From GCA-2683135 sp964507445 (GTDB lineage Bacteria; Planctomycetota; GCA-002687715): a DNA stretch of 64,000 bases. Position 1 is the stretch's first letter; each line of letters begins with the position of its first letter. Below are positions 17,645 through 26,551 of the stretch, piece after piece. The position numbers and the translations under genes were made by a program. The notes below the pieces were generated by a model. The model ran no database searches. It had not been told where the DNA came from and worked only from the letters and a program-made list of their open reading frames with translations. Location: assembly GCA_964507445.1 (NCBI GenBank), contig CAZDQF010000001.1, forward strand, positions 1-64,000, written 5' to 3'.

Positions 17645-20600
17645 TTAGCGGTCCTGGTAGCGGTCGAGTTGGCTATGTACGCGCTCCATGAAAGCCGTCG
17701 CACGCTCTGCCCACGAGGTGCCCTCGGGGGGATGGCGGAAGATGACGAGGAAGGGGTCGTCCAGAATGGTCTGGAGGACGTGGCGCAGCCGGTCCACCTG
17801 AGCTTCGTCGTCGGTCGCTGACAGCCCGGCGAGGGCCTCGTCCAGGCAGGTTTGGAGCAAGCTGAAGGCACGGTCATTGGCAGCGGACTTGTCGTCGTCG
17901 TCGAGCAGGTCTATCAGCAGGGCGCCCGGTCGCGAATCAACGAAGCGCGCCTCGTTCGAGGCGTTGCGGATCGGCGCCCCCTCCGCGTTCCGAATCGTCA
18001 ACGGAGGGACGTGCTCCCGACCGAGGCCCCGGCCCACCATGGCGGCCGCGCGGGCGGCGGAGAGGGCTCCTTCCGCCAGCCGGACCCGGTCGCTCTGAAC
18101 CGACGGGTCCGTCCTGGCCCGCCGGTATCCCTCTTCGAACGCCGCCGCCGCGTGGGCGAACTCCCAGCGGTGAGCCGCCGCCCGTGCGAGGCGGAGGTAG
18201 TCGAGGGCGGTGGACGGTTCGGCGACGCCGCGCACCACGGGTTGGATGGCCAGGATGTCCTCTACCCGCGCACGACGTCTTGGTCTCGGCGGTGGGTCCG
18301 TGGACAAGCTGGCACGCAGTTCGTTGATGGCGACGTCGTAGTCCTTGTCGAGGCCGTCGAGGATTCCCTGGACCCGTTTGGCGCCGGGTCCGGGTTCGGC
18401 CTCCATCCATCGTCGAGCGACCTGCCGTGCGCCGTCCACGTCACCCGTAGCGACCTGCGCTGCCCACAGCAGTGACATGCACCACGACAGCTTCCCGCCT
18501 CTCCCGCTTGAGTCGGCGGCTTCTGCCGCCTCCAGATAAGGGATGGCCTCCTCGAAGGCGCCGGTGGCCACCAGACCGCCGCCTACGGCGAGGTTGATGC
18601 TGAATCCGGTGGCGCCGAGCTCGATGGCAGAGACGCCCGCGGTGACGGACTCCCCCGGTTCCGAGTCTTGCCACAGCGACAGCGCGAGCAACCGGTACAG
18701 GTCCACGTCGTCGGGCCAGATGGCCAGACCGTCACGGCACGTGGCCTGAGCCTGCGGGTGGTTGTTGAGCGTGAGGTGCTGTTGGGCGACGGCGACCCAG
18801 GACTCCCTCGAGCGTCCTTCGATCTTGAGTCCTTGCTGAAAGGCAGTGAGAGCCTCCTTGTCAGCGCCGCTCATGGCGAGCACCTGCCCCTTGAGGAGGT
18901 AGGGCTCCGCGGACTGAGGCAGCCGGAGGCAGAGCTTGTTGAACACTGCGTCCGCGCGTTCTCTATCCCGGAGCCGGGTCAGGGTGAACGCCATCATGTT
19001 GCGGATCTGGCGTTGAGCGGGTCGGGCTTGCAAGCCGCGATCCAGAAGCTCGAACGCGTCCTCCAATTCGCCTGCCATGAGCATCATGTTGGACAGGGTC
19101 GCGTAGGCGTTGGCGAGGGTCGGGTCCAGCTGAAGGGCGCGGCGGTACGCGGCTGCCGCTTCCTGCGAGGACCCGGTGTAGAGCAACGCGTCGCCGAGGA
19201 GCCGCTGGAACAGCCCTACGTCCGGCTGGTCCTCCGCGAGGTCACGAAAGACCTCCAGAGCGGCCGCGTGGTCCCCGCCGTGGAACAGGCCGTCGGCGTA
19301 GGACACGCGCGCCATGGCGGCGTTCTCGGGAGAGAGTTCGAGGGCGCGTTCGAAGGCGGTACGGGCGGTGTCACCCTTTCCGAGGGCGGCGTTGATGCGG
19401 GCGAGCCAAGAATAAGGACCCGCGGAGTGTGGACTCAGATCCCGGGCGACCTCAAAAGCCCGCAGAGCGCCCGAGAGGCCGTCTCGCTTGGGGGCGCCGC
19501 TGAGGCCGATGGCGTTGAGATACTCGAGGCTGCCCTTGGTGCACCACGCGGAGTAGATGGTGGCCTCGTCGTCGCTTTGCTTGGAGAGGGCCGCGTCGAT
19601 GACCCGCTCGATCCGCGTCGCTTCGTCCGTGATACGCACGACGTCGGCTCCGGACAACAGCGCGTTCGCGAGCCAGACGAGGGAGGACCCGGTCTGTTCG
19701 CCGAGCTGTTCATCGGAGGTGAGCCGACCCAGGTCCGGGGGCCGGTTCTCCTCGTTGGCGCTCACGATTTCGGCCCAGATCTGGCGTCGCCATGGGTTGG
19801 GGTCTCGGGCGAGGAGCTCGGTCAGCCGGTCCCAACGGAGCACCGATTGCGGCGCGGTCTCTGGCAGCGCCCGCGATATCCTGCGTTGTTGTGGACTCAG
19901 GTTAGGCAGCGGTCTCTGGTCGCGAAGGGCCGCTGCGTGCGACGCGCCACCCTGGATCAGGACCAGGGCGGCGTCGTACAGGGCGCGCTGCATCAACTCC
20001 GCCAATCGGGGCTTGTCTTCGCCCGCGTGCTGGAGTCTCTGGATGACGGCCGGTGGCCCGTCCGCCGCCATGAGTGGGACACCGAAGTCTCTGAACGCGT
20101 CAAAGTAGAGCCCCGCTTGTGCTCGTGCGCTGGCGCTCGGGTCGGAGAAGCCGGCGCCCGTTTGTTGGTGTTCGCCGGTGGCGAGCGACAAGAGGCGGGT
20201 TTGGAAGTTCCGCTCGCGTTCATCGGCGAGCAGCGCTTCTCGTTCCGCCTCCGCCTCCTCAGCGCGCGCTCTCTCCAGCTCGCGCGCTTTCTTCTCCGCG
20301 CGGGTGGCGGCTTCGGACAGCGTGGCCCGTTCCGTCTCCCCGAGGCTCCAGGTGACGAGGGCGGCGCTGACCGCCAGGGTGAACACGGCGGCGAGGGCGG
20401 CGGTGGCTCGCGCAGGATGTCGCTGGGTCCAGCGAAGAACGCGTGTGACGGTGGAAGCGGGGCGCGCGCGGATGGGCTCGTGCTCGCGGACGCGACGCAG
20501 CTCCTCCGCCAGGTCTTCGGCGGTCTGGTAGCGGCGGTCCCGGTTCTTGTCCATGGCGGTGGCGATGACCACTTCGAGGTCCGCTGAGATGGCGGGGTTG

Positions 20601-21688
20601 AGACCACGGGGCGAGGGCGGCTCCTCCGTGAGGATGGCCTGATACAGGGCTTCACGAGTGGGAGTCTGGAACGGGCGTTCGAGAGTGAGGCACTCGTAGA
20701 GCACCACGCCGAGAGAGTAGACATCCGCCCGGCGATCCACCTTGATCCGGTTCGCGGCCAGCTGTTCCGGGGCCATGTAGGCCGGAGTGCCGAAGAAGTC
20801 CCCTTCCCGGGTGAGGGTCTGCTGGTCGCTCTCCGTGTCCCCGGCGAGGCCGAAGTCGAGCACCACGGGGTCGCCGCCGCCGGTCACCATGATGTTGCCT
20901 GGCTTGATGTCCCGGTGGGTCACCCCGGCCTCGTGAGCGGTGTGCAGCGCACCAGCGACCTGTTCGATCACGGCGATGGTCCGAGCGACGTCCACCCGAT
21001 CCGGTGCGGTGGTGACCTCCGGCTCCGCGGTCGTGACCTCGTCTTCATCCTCCAGGTCGAAGAAGAGGGACGCGGGCCCGTCTCGCTCATCATCCCTGGC
21101 GCGTCCGATGCGCTCGGCGAGGGTCTCCCCGTCCACCAGCCGCATGGCGATGTAGGCGGTCTTGTCAAAGGCCCCCGACTCGTAGACGGTGCAGATGCCG
21201 GAATCGTCGAGCCGTGACGCCACCTCCGCCTCGCGGCGGAAACGGGCAAGGGCGGCGTCATCCAGGTCGCCGATGCCGGTCATCACCTTCAGGGCCACCT
21301 GACGGCTGAGCCGGGTGTCTTCGGCGTGGTAGACCACCGCCTGGCCGCCGCGCCCCAGCTCCTTGATGACGCGGTAGTGACCGAAGCGGTCAGCCTGTTG
21401 GACCGGGCTTGATTCACCTTGTTGCGTTCGGAGCTGCCGATAGACACCGCTTGAGTCAGGGGCTGGTTCGATCCCGGACCCGGTCGGGAGGCTCACCAGC
21501 CCCATGGCCGACAACCAGGCCATGCGACGTTCGATTTCCGCTGCCGAGTCCGGATGGTCCGCCAGGAACGCTCGCAGTCCGCCGGCGCCCTCCTCCTGGA
21601 CCCTGAGCACGCACTGTGCCACCAGCTCCTCGAGCTGACTCGACGAGCCTCCGGGGTCGGGCACGATGGGGTCCTGGTCGTTGGCCAT
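17645..21688 (-). CDS. Hanks-type Ser/Thr kinase with long TPR C-terminus
   Basis: 1347 residues. A short N-terminal region resembles that of other planctomycete kinases (LEELVAQCVLRVQEEGAGGL, FLADHPD). Kinase domain about 100-390: GRGGQAVVYHAED, QVALKVM, HRDIKPGN, VLDFGLAGD, GTPAYMAPEQL. An acidic insert (FFDLEDEDEVTTAEPEVTTA) sits within the kinase between the hinge and catalytic loop. Membrane segment at about 423-449 (ARATAALAAVFTLAVSAALVTW), an Arg/Glu/Ala coiled coil, then many TPRs (ANAYATLSNMMLMAGELEDA, PYSWLARINAALGKGDTARTA). Likely a sensor kinase. The beta-repeat protein gene lies 66 bases upstream and the sulfatase 85 bases downstream on the same strand. Confidence 0.9.
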   Translation of the reverse strand: MANDQDPIVPDPGGSSSQLEELVAQCVLRVQEEGAGGLRAFLADHPDSAAEIERRMAWLSAMGLVSLPTGSGIEPAPDSSGVYRQLRTQQGESSPVQQADRFGHYRVIKELGRGGQAVVYHAEDTRLSRQVALKVMTGIGDLDDAALARFRREAEVASRLDDSGICTVYESGAFDKTAYIAMRLVDGETLAERIGRARDDERDGPASLFFDLEDEDEVTTAEPEVTTAPDRVDVARTIAVIEQVAGALHTAHEAGVTHRDIKPGNIMVTGGGDPVVLDFGLAGDTESDQQTLTREGDFFGTPAYMAPEQLAANRIKVDRRADVYSLGVVLYECLTLERPFQTPTREALYQAILTEEPPSPRGLNPAISADLEVVIATAMDKNRDRRYQTAEDLAEELRRVREHEPIRARPASTVTRVLRWTQRHPARATAALAAVFTLAVSAALVTWSLGETERATLSEAATRAEKKARELERARAEEAEAEREALLADERERNFQTRLLSLATGEHQQTGAGFSDPSASARAQAGLYFDAFRDFGVPLMAADGPPAVIQRLQHAGEDKPRLAELMQRALYDAALVLIQGGASHAAALRDQRPLPNLSPQQRRISRALPETAPQSVLRWDRLTELLARDPNPWRRQIWAEIVSANEENRPPDLGRLTSDEQLGEQTGSSLVWLANALLSGADVVRITDEATRIERVIDAALSKQSDDEATIYSAWCTKGSLEYLNAIGLSGAPKRDGLSGALRAFEVARDLSPHSAGPYSWLARINAALGKGDTARTAFERALELSPENAAMARVSYADGLFHGGDHAAALEVFRDLAEDQPDVGLFQRLLGDALLYTGSSQEAAAAYRRALQLDPTLANAYATLSNMMLMAGELEDAFELLDRGLQARPAQRQIRNMMAFTLTRLRDRERADAVFNKLCLRLPQSAEPYLLKGQVLAMSGADKEALTAFQQGLKIEGRSRESWVAVAQQHLTLNNHPQAQATCRDGLAIWPDDVDLYRLLALSLWQDSEPGESVTAGVSAIELGATGFSINLAVGGGLVATGAFEEAIPYLEAAEAADSSGRGGKLSWCMSLLWAAQVATGDVDGARQVARRWMEAEPGPGAKRVQGILDGLDKDYDVAINELRASLSTDPPPRPRRRARVEDILAIQPVVRGVAEPSTALDYLRLARAAAHRWEFAHAAAAFEEGYRRARTDPSVQSDRVRLAEGALSAARAAAMVGRGLGREHVPPLTIRNAEGAPIRNASNEARFVDSRPGALLIDLLDDDDKSAANDRAFSLLQTCLDEALAGLSATDDEAQVDRLRHVLQTILDDPFLVIFRHPPEGTSWAERATAFMERVHSQLDRYQDR

Positions 21689-21754
21689 GGTGTGGTCGAT
21701 CGCCGTCGCTCAGTACAGCATCCGTCTACCCGGGCCGCAACTGGTTCAGGGTTG

Positions 21755-22177
21755 TTACGGGCCAAACACGCCCTGGTGGAAGAACGCGAAGTAGGCCACC
21801 ACGTGCTTCTCGCACCAATTCCCGGAGGCGCGACCGATGGTGGACCCGTGGCTGTCGCTGATGCGCCCACCGGAGTGGATGCGTCCCACGGAGCTGCCGT
21901 GGCGGTTGGTCAGGCGTCCACCGCTGACCCTGCCGATGCTGCTCCCGTGGGAGTTCACCAGACGGCCGTCTTTCTTGATGCGGCCGACGGAGGAGCCGTG
22001 GGAGTTGACGACGCGGCCGTCCTTCTTGATGCGCCCCAGGGAGGACCCACTGGAGTCGGTCACTCGACCGTCAGACGAGATCTTGGCCACGGTGCTGCCG
22101 TGGCGGTCGCGGATGGTGGTCTGCCCGTAGCCATGGATGGTCATGGCCAGCAGCAGCAGGGCGAGGGTCCTGGTCAT
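21755..22177 (-). CDS. Secreted short-repeat protein (six HGSS-x-GRI repeats)
   Basis: 140 residues from ATG 22177, where a signal peptide begins (MTRTLALLLLAMTIHGYGQ). The mature protein is six tandem units of 16-17 residues with consensus [SR]HGSS[VIL]GRIxxxGR[VIL]xx (e.g. SHGSSVGRIKKDGRLVN), closing with SHGSTIGRASGN and a C-terminal CEKHVVAYFAFFHQ. The alternating hydrophobic pattern suggests a small beta structure made by repeats, of the beta-flower kind. Function unknown. It precedes the large kinase gene by 66 bases and could share its transcript. Alternative starts further upstream exist but would hide the signal peptide. Confidence 0.75.
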   Translation of the reverse strand: MTRTLALLLLAMTIHGYGQTTIRDRHGSTVAKISSDGRVTDSSGSSLGRIKKDGRVVNSHGSSVGRIKKDGRLVNSHGSSIGRVSGGRLTNRHGSSVGRIHSGGRISDSHGSTIGRASGNWCEKHVVAYFAFFHQGVFGP

Positions 22178-22342
22178 GGAGATGGTCCCCTGATGGGCGA
22201 CCACCTCCGCTCCAGGAGCGGTCACCGACCTGTCCATCATGCCTCATCAGGCCACTCCGGCGAAAAAAAACGTCCTTGGGGTCACACCGGGGCTACCAGG
22301 GTCACGTCCTCATGTTGGAGCACTCGTCTGGAGGACACGATC

Positions 22343-22822
22343 ATGAAGCTGAATTCACGTTATTGCATGCTGTTTCTCGGGTTGGCTTGCTCTCTGGTGG
22401 TCGGGTGCGCGGCCGAGGGTTCGACGGGGGACGCGGCGGAGAACGGATCCACTCAGGTCCTGGAGGGGACCGAACGGGATCTGCGCCTCTGCGGCAACTG
22501 GCGTCGCACCGTCAGCAGCTCCTCACGCGGCCCCGACTCGAACCTCTACGTGACCTCCGATTTCCACCTGCAGCTGAGCCCGTCCGGGCGGTTCGTCTAC
22601 ACCAGCGGCGGAGCGGGCAGCTACGGCGGCGGGCTCGGAGGTGCCTACATCCCGGTTGGGCTCGGACCCGTGTCGGGGACATGGAAGACCGAAGGCGGCG
22701 TGCTCTGGTATCGGCTGGACGGAGGCCGGCAGTGGGTGCCCGCGGGCTGGTATCACATGTCGGGGGGGTCGGTGATGATCTCCACCGCCGCCGGGGGGCG
22801 TCAGCTATGGGAGCGGGTCTGA
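22343..22822 (+). CDS. Lipoprotein of unknown function
   Basis: 159 residues from ATG 22343, set by GGAGG eight bases upstream. Signal sequence MKLNSRYCMLFLGLACSLVVGC with lipobox VVGC. The mature protein has LCGNWRRTVSSSS, FHLQLSPSGRFVYTSGGAGSYGGGLGG and VSGTWKTEGGVLWYRLDGG, a pattern of short beta strands (GxW..., SGTW) like small lipocalin- or META-type proteins that report on solute content; this fold guess is weak. Its 3' end is convergent with the M36 protease; a 10-bp inverted repeat spans the stop codon (22795-22828). Confidence 0.7.
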   Translation: MKLNSRYCMLFLGLACSLVVGCAAEGSTGDAAENGSTQVLEGTERDLRLCGNWRRTVSSSSRGPDSNLYVTSDFHLQLSPSGRFVYTSGGAGSYGGGLGGAYIPVGLGPVSGTWKTEGGVLWYRLDGGRQWVPAGWYHMSGGSVMISTAAGGRQLWERV

Positions 22823-22828
22823 CGCCCC
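22795..22828. terminator. Inverted repeat between convergent genes, possible terminator
   Basis: GGGGCGTCAG (22795-22804) and CTGACGCCCC (22819-22828) form a perfect 10-bp stem with a 14-base loop, covering the lipoprotein stop codon. Neither side has a T-run, so it is at most a weak intrinsic terminator for either strand; it may instead protect the transcript 3' end. Confidence 0.4.
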
Positions 22829-22839
22829 GCGGGCGGTGC

Positions 22840-25800
22840 TCATTGGACCGTCACATCCAGGACGTTGGTGATCAGGGGACCGGTCAGGGGTCGCAGCAGG
22901 ACGCCCTGGAAGTGCCACGTGGTGCCGCTCCACGGCGGCACCACCAGGGGTAGGTCCAGGGTGCCCGTGCCCCCGAGCGGAGTGAACGGGAGCAGGTTGA
23001 AGAACGAGGATCCCAGGTAGTCGAGGCTGAGGGTGCCGACACCGGGGACGGTGGTCGCGTTGAGGGTCTGGTCGACGCCGATGAACAGGAGGTCCCCGGG
23101 GTCTCCCTGCGCCGAGAGGACCCAGGTGGACCACGGCGCCGCCACCGATGGCGCGGACAGGACGGGCGTGGTGTCGTGGGCCACCAGCTGGAACGCGTCC
23201 ACGGTCCAGCCTCCGTACTGCACGATCCCGTCGGAGACGAGCTCGAACACCACCCTCACGTCTCCCTCGTTGTCGGCGATGGAGGAGATGTCCACCTCAT
23301 GGGGCACCCAGGAGGTGTCGATGTGGTCCCCCTGCCCCACCGCGTTCTGCCACACAACGGTCCAGTTGTTGCCGCCGTCGTTGCTGATCCAGATGAGGGC
23401 CTGATCGTAGAGGCCGTCCTCGACGGTCAACCAGCGCCGGTAGCGGACGCGGACGCCGCTGCGCCCGGTGCAATCGAACGGCGGAGACTCCAGCCAGTTG
23501 TCGACCCAGGGTCGGTAGTACCCATCCCAGGAGCTGTTGGGAGAGAGGTCGTTGCCCCAGACCTTGGCGCCATCGAACGCGGCCGGCGGGTCGTAGGGGT
23601 GGGCCCCGTTGCCCGGGGACAGGTTCATCCAGTCGTCCTGATTCCAGTAGAAACCGGTGGTCCAGCCGGACGGCGTCTCGAAGTCGTCGTAGACGAACAC
23701 GTCGGCGCCCACGGTCTCGAAGGAGTGGTAGTCGTTGGGAGCGCCCTGGGGATGGGTGCCGCCGTTGCCGGCGGAGTCGAAGGCGGCGATGTAGTAGCGG
23801 ACGGTGCCGACTCCGGCCTGATTGGGGATGGTCCCGGACCAGATGTCGGGATTGGAGGTGGGGCTCATGGACGTGGTGTTCCATGAGGCCCCCCCCGCGG
23901 ACCAGTGCAGGTCCACGGCGTTGATGGGGCTGCCGGTGAACGCCCCCACCTCGGCCACGATCTCGTAGTCCTGGACCTGATCCGTGGTGTCTCCGACGGG
24001 GAGGTGATCCAGGGTGACGGTCTGCAAGGGCCAGGGCACGCCGTGCATGACCGTGAACGCCTGATGGAAGTAGGCGTCGTTGGGCGTGCCGTTGGCCAGG
24101 TTCCCGTCGTTGTCATCGAGCAGCAACATGTCCGCGAGGGCGAACACCTCGTCGCTCGGGGCGCCGGCCAGGTGCTGGAAGAAGACGGCGTCCATGTAGT
24201 CCTTCCCCGCCTGTCCCGACGCGGCCGCGAATTGTTCCCTGGTGTGCCAGTAGCAGCCGCCGATGACCTTCCCTCGGGAGTGGATCTGGGTCCCACAGGA
24301 GGCCGGGTACTGGCAGCTGTTGTCGAGATCCCGGACGAGCGTGCCGACCCCTCGGTAGCCGGCGCCCATGAGCGGCGTGTCCTCCGTGGCGGCGGCGATG
24401 CAGTCGCTGTAGCCCTCCCCCAGGTGTCCGGGGAGCCACGCCCACAGGTAGCCGTAGATCCGTGACGTGACCCCGTGCCCGTACTCGTGGGCGACCACGG
24501 TGGACGACGTGGCCATGTCGTTGCACCCGCCACCCGCTGAGTAGAAGTTGATGCTGTGCAGCTGGGGGCTGTAGAAGGCGTTGCAGGTGCCGCTGGTGAG
24601 GTCCGAGTAGCCGCTGATCTGGTTGTCCAGCAGGGTCAGGTTGGGCCACGACATCTTGAGCCGCGCGTGGGTCTTGTTGGTGAAGTAGACCATGTCCCGC
24701 TCTCCCACGGTGCTGCTGCTGGAGCCGAAGAAGATGTCGTGCAGCCCCGAGGACACGGTGGCCTGATGGGAGGCGCTGATGAAGCTGTTGCTCTGGCCGT
24801 GGATGAAGGGGCCGTCCAGGTAGCAAGACAAGTTGAGGGTGGGGGGGCCGCCGTTGTAGCTGTAGTCGCCGTTGGCGTTGGTGACGGTGTAGCCGTTGCC
24901 GACGTTGACGTAGATGTCCCGGAACGGGCGGGACACGGGGGCTTGATACGGGAGCCGGCCCTCGTGGACGGTGCCCTCCACGGTGCCGTAGACCATGGCC
25001 AGCAACGCCCGGAGCCACCGCTCGAGGGGCTCTCCATCGTCGTCGTGTTCGCAGCCGACGTGGGCGCGTGCACGGCTCTGGCCGTGTTGACAGTCGGCGT
25101 GCTCACGCAGGTCGTTCCAGGCGTCGAAGACCTCCCCCGTGCGCGCGTCGATCCAGACGACCCAGTCTCCGCGAGGCTCATCCGCCGCGAGCTTGACCAC
25201 CACGGCGGGGATGGCGCGCTCTCCGTCCGGCGTGTTTGCCAGGTGAATCCAGTGTTCCGTGCTGGTCTGGATGGCCGTGGTCGCGGCGGTGGCCCAGCCG
25301 CGGTCTTCGAGGTGGTCACGGGCGGCCGTGATGGCGTCCTCGGTCTTGACGGAGGGCGCGGACGGCAACCCGTCCGTGTCCGCCAGACGCGCCGTCCACA
25401 TGAGGAGGCGTCCGCGGCGGTCGATGCGCAGGCACACCCGGCCGCCCTTCACGTGGAACGTGCCGTGCTCCTGCAGGAGGTGCACGTACCACAGGTCCGG
25501 CGTCTCGATCACCAGGGTGTGGTCGAGGCGGGCGGTGGGCAGGCCGAGCAGGTCGGCGACGTCCGCGCCCATCCTCACGGCGGCTTCCCTCACCTCCGCT
25601 TCCTCTGCGCCCGCTCCACAGACGCGGATTCCTGGGCCGAATGCCATGGCGGGGGCGCCGGTCTGCTGATCGAACAGCGCGGTCCACCCAGGATGGGAAC
25701 CAGACCACCGCTGCCATCCGGTGTGTGCGCTGGCGAGGGCGGCCTGGATGTCGCTGGCGACCCAGCGGGGAGACGGTGAGGGCGCCTGGGGGCCGAGGTG

Positions 25801-25884
25801 TGGAAAGTCCTGCTGCGCGTGGACTCCCGCGAGGTGCATCGCGAACATGGACAGGACGAGGACGGTGTGCCTGGACGGCGTCAT
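22840..25884 (-). CDS. Secreted M36 (fungalysin-type) metalloprotease
   Basis: 1014 residues. ATG 25884 is fixed by AAGGAG six bases upstream and starts a signal peptide (HTVLVLSMFAMHLAGVHAQ). A propeptide-like region (about 30-290) precedes the catalytic domain; the zinc site is VVAHEYGHGVTSR (HExxH, about residues 464-468) with the third ligand in GEGYSD about 25 residues later. Beyond the protease are beta-sandwich regions (FVYDDFETPSGWTTG, jelly-roll-like) and a C-terminal segment (GTLDLPLVVPPWSG, WHFQGVLL) that I associate with secreted planctomycete proteins. Role: extracellular protein degradation. It is divergent from the ECF sigma gene, with 115 bases between. Confidence 0.9.
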   Translation of the reverse strand: MTPSRHTVLVLSMFAMHLAGVHAQQDFPHLGPQAPSPSPRWVASDIQAALASAHTGWQRWSGSHPGWTALFDQQTGAPAMAFGPGIRVCGAGAEEAEVREAAVRMGADVADLLGLPTARLDHTLVIETPDLWYVHLLQEHGTFHVKGGRVCLRIDRRGRLLMWTARLADTDGLPSAPSVKTEDAITAARDHLEDRGWATAATTAIQTSTEHWIHLANTPDGERAIPAVVVKLAADEPRGDWVVWIDARTGEVFDAWNDLREHADCQHGQSRARAHVGCEHDDDGEPLERWLRALLAMVYGTVEGTVHEGRLPYQAPVSRPFRDIYVNVGNGYTVTNANGDYSYNGGPPTLNLSCYLDGPFIHGQSNSFISASHQATVSSGLHDIFFGSSSSTVGERDMVYFTNKTHARLKMSWPNLTLLDNQISGYSDLTSGTCNAFYSPQLHSINFYSAGGGCNDMATSSTVVAHEYGHGVTSRIYGYLWAWLPGHLGEGYSDCIAAATEDTPLMGAGYRGVGTLVRDLDNSCQYPASCGTQIHSRGKVIGGCYWHTREQFAAASGQAGKDYMDAVFFQHLAGAPSDEVFALADMLLLDDNDGNLANGTPNDAYFHQAFTVMHGVPWPLQTVTLDHLPVGDTTDQVQDYEIVAEVGAFTGSPINAVDLHWSAGGASWNTTSMSPTSNPDIWSGTIPNQAGVGTVRYYIAAFDSAGNGGTHPQGAPNDYHSFETVGADVFVYDDFETPSGWTTGFYWNQDDWMNLSPGNGAHPYDPPAAFDGAKVWGNDLSPNSSWDGYYRPWVDNWLESPPFDCTGRSGVRVRYRRWLTVEDGLYDQALIWISNDGGNNWTVVWQNAVGQGDHIDTSWVPHEVDISSIADNEGDVRVVFELVSDGIVQYGGWTVDAFQLVAHDTTPVLSAPSVAAPWSTWVLSAQGDPGDLLFIGVDQTLNATTVPGVGTLSLDYLGSSFFNLLPFTPLGGTGTLDLPLVVPPWSGTTWHFQGVLLRPLTGPLITNVLDVTVQ

Positions 25885-25999
25885 GACGGTCTCCTTGGAC
25901 GGGGATGGAAGACGGGCGACATCCGCTTCATCGCCAGGGGGCCTCATCCGTGACGCGCGAGCCCCGATTTTTCTCGTCGGGCCGGGCTAAGATGAGGAC

Positions 26000-26551
26000 T
26001 TGAGTCAGGCCGACGAAACAGGCGCGGGGCTGGACGCCTTCGAGGCGCTGCTCTCTCAGAACCTGCCCGACCTGCGGGCGCACGTGCGTCGCGCTGGCGG
26101 TCCCGGCCTCGGTGCCGAGTCCTCTGAAGATCTGGTCCAGTCCGCGTGCCTGGAGGTGCTGCGTCGGCGGGAGGACTTCCAGCACGGCGGCGATGAGGGG
26201 TTCCGGCGCTGGCTCTACACCATCGCGGCGAGGAAGCTGGCGGACCGTGCGAGACGATGGGGCGCCTTGAAGCGTCGTGCGGACGGCGCGCCCGTGGCCC
26301 CGGACGGCGCTCCGGACCCCGGCCTGTCTCCCAGCGACCGCGTCGGTCAGCGGGAGCGGCTGGACGAGGTCGTGGCCGCCATGGCGTCGCTTCCCGCGGA
26401 GCAACGGGAGGTGGTCCTCCTGGCTCGTTTGCTGGAGATGCCTCGGGCGGAGATCGGCGAGGTCACGGGCCGTTCCGAGGAGGCGGTGCGATCGCTGCTG
26501 TATCGGGCCATGGGCAAGCTCGGGTTGATCCTGTCCCGGGAGGTCGAGTGA
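26000..26551 (+). CDS. ECF-family sigma factor
   Basis: 183 residues. Region 2: SSEDLVQSACLEVLRRREDF and RRWLYTIAARKLADRARRW. Region 4: MASLPAEQREVVLLARLLEM then IGEVTGRSEEAVRSLLYRAM. The start is the TTG at 26000; no in-frame ATG occurs before residue 126 and an ATG at 25992 stops after three codons. Its TGA overlaps the following kinase ATG by one base (TGATG at 26549-26553), so the two are translationally coupled and probably act together: a sigma factor controlled by its cognate kinase is the simplest reading, but is inferred. Confidence 0.88.
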   Translation: MSQADETGAGLDAFEALLSQNLPDLRAHVRRAGGPGLGAESSEDLVQSACLEVLRRREDFQHGGDEGFRRWLYTIAARKLADRARRWGALKRRADGAPVAPDGAPDPGLSPSDRVGQRERLDEVVAAMASLPAEQREVVLLARLLEMPRAEIGEVTGRSEEAVRSLLYRAMGKLGLILSREVE

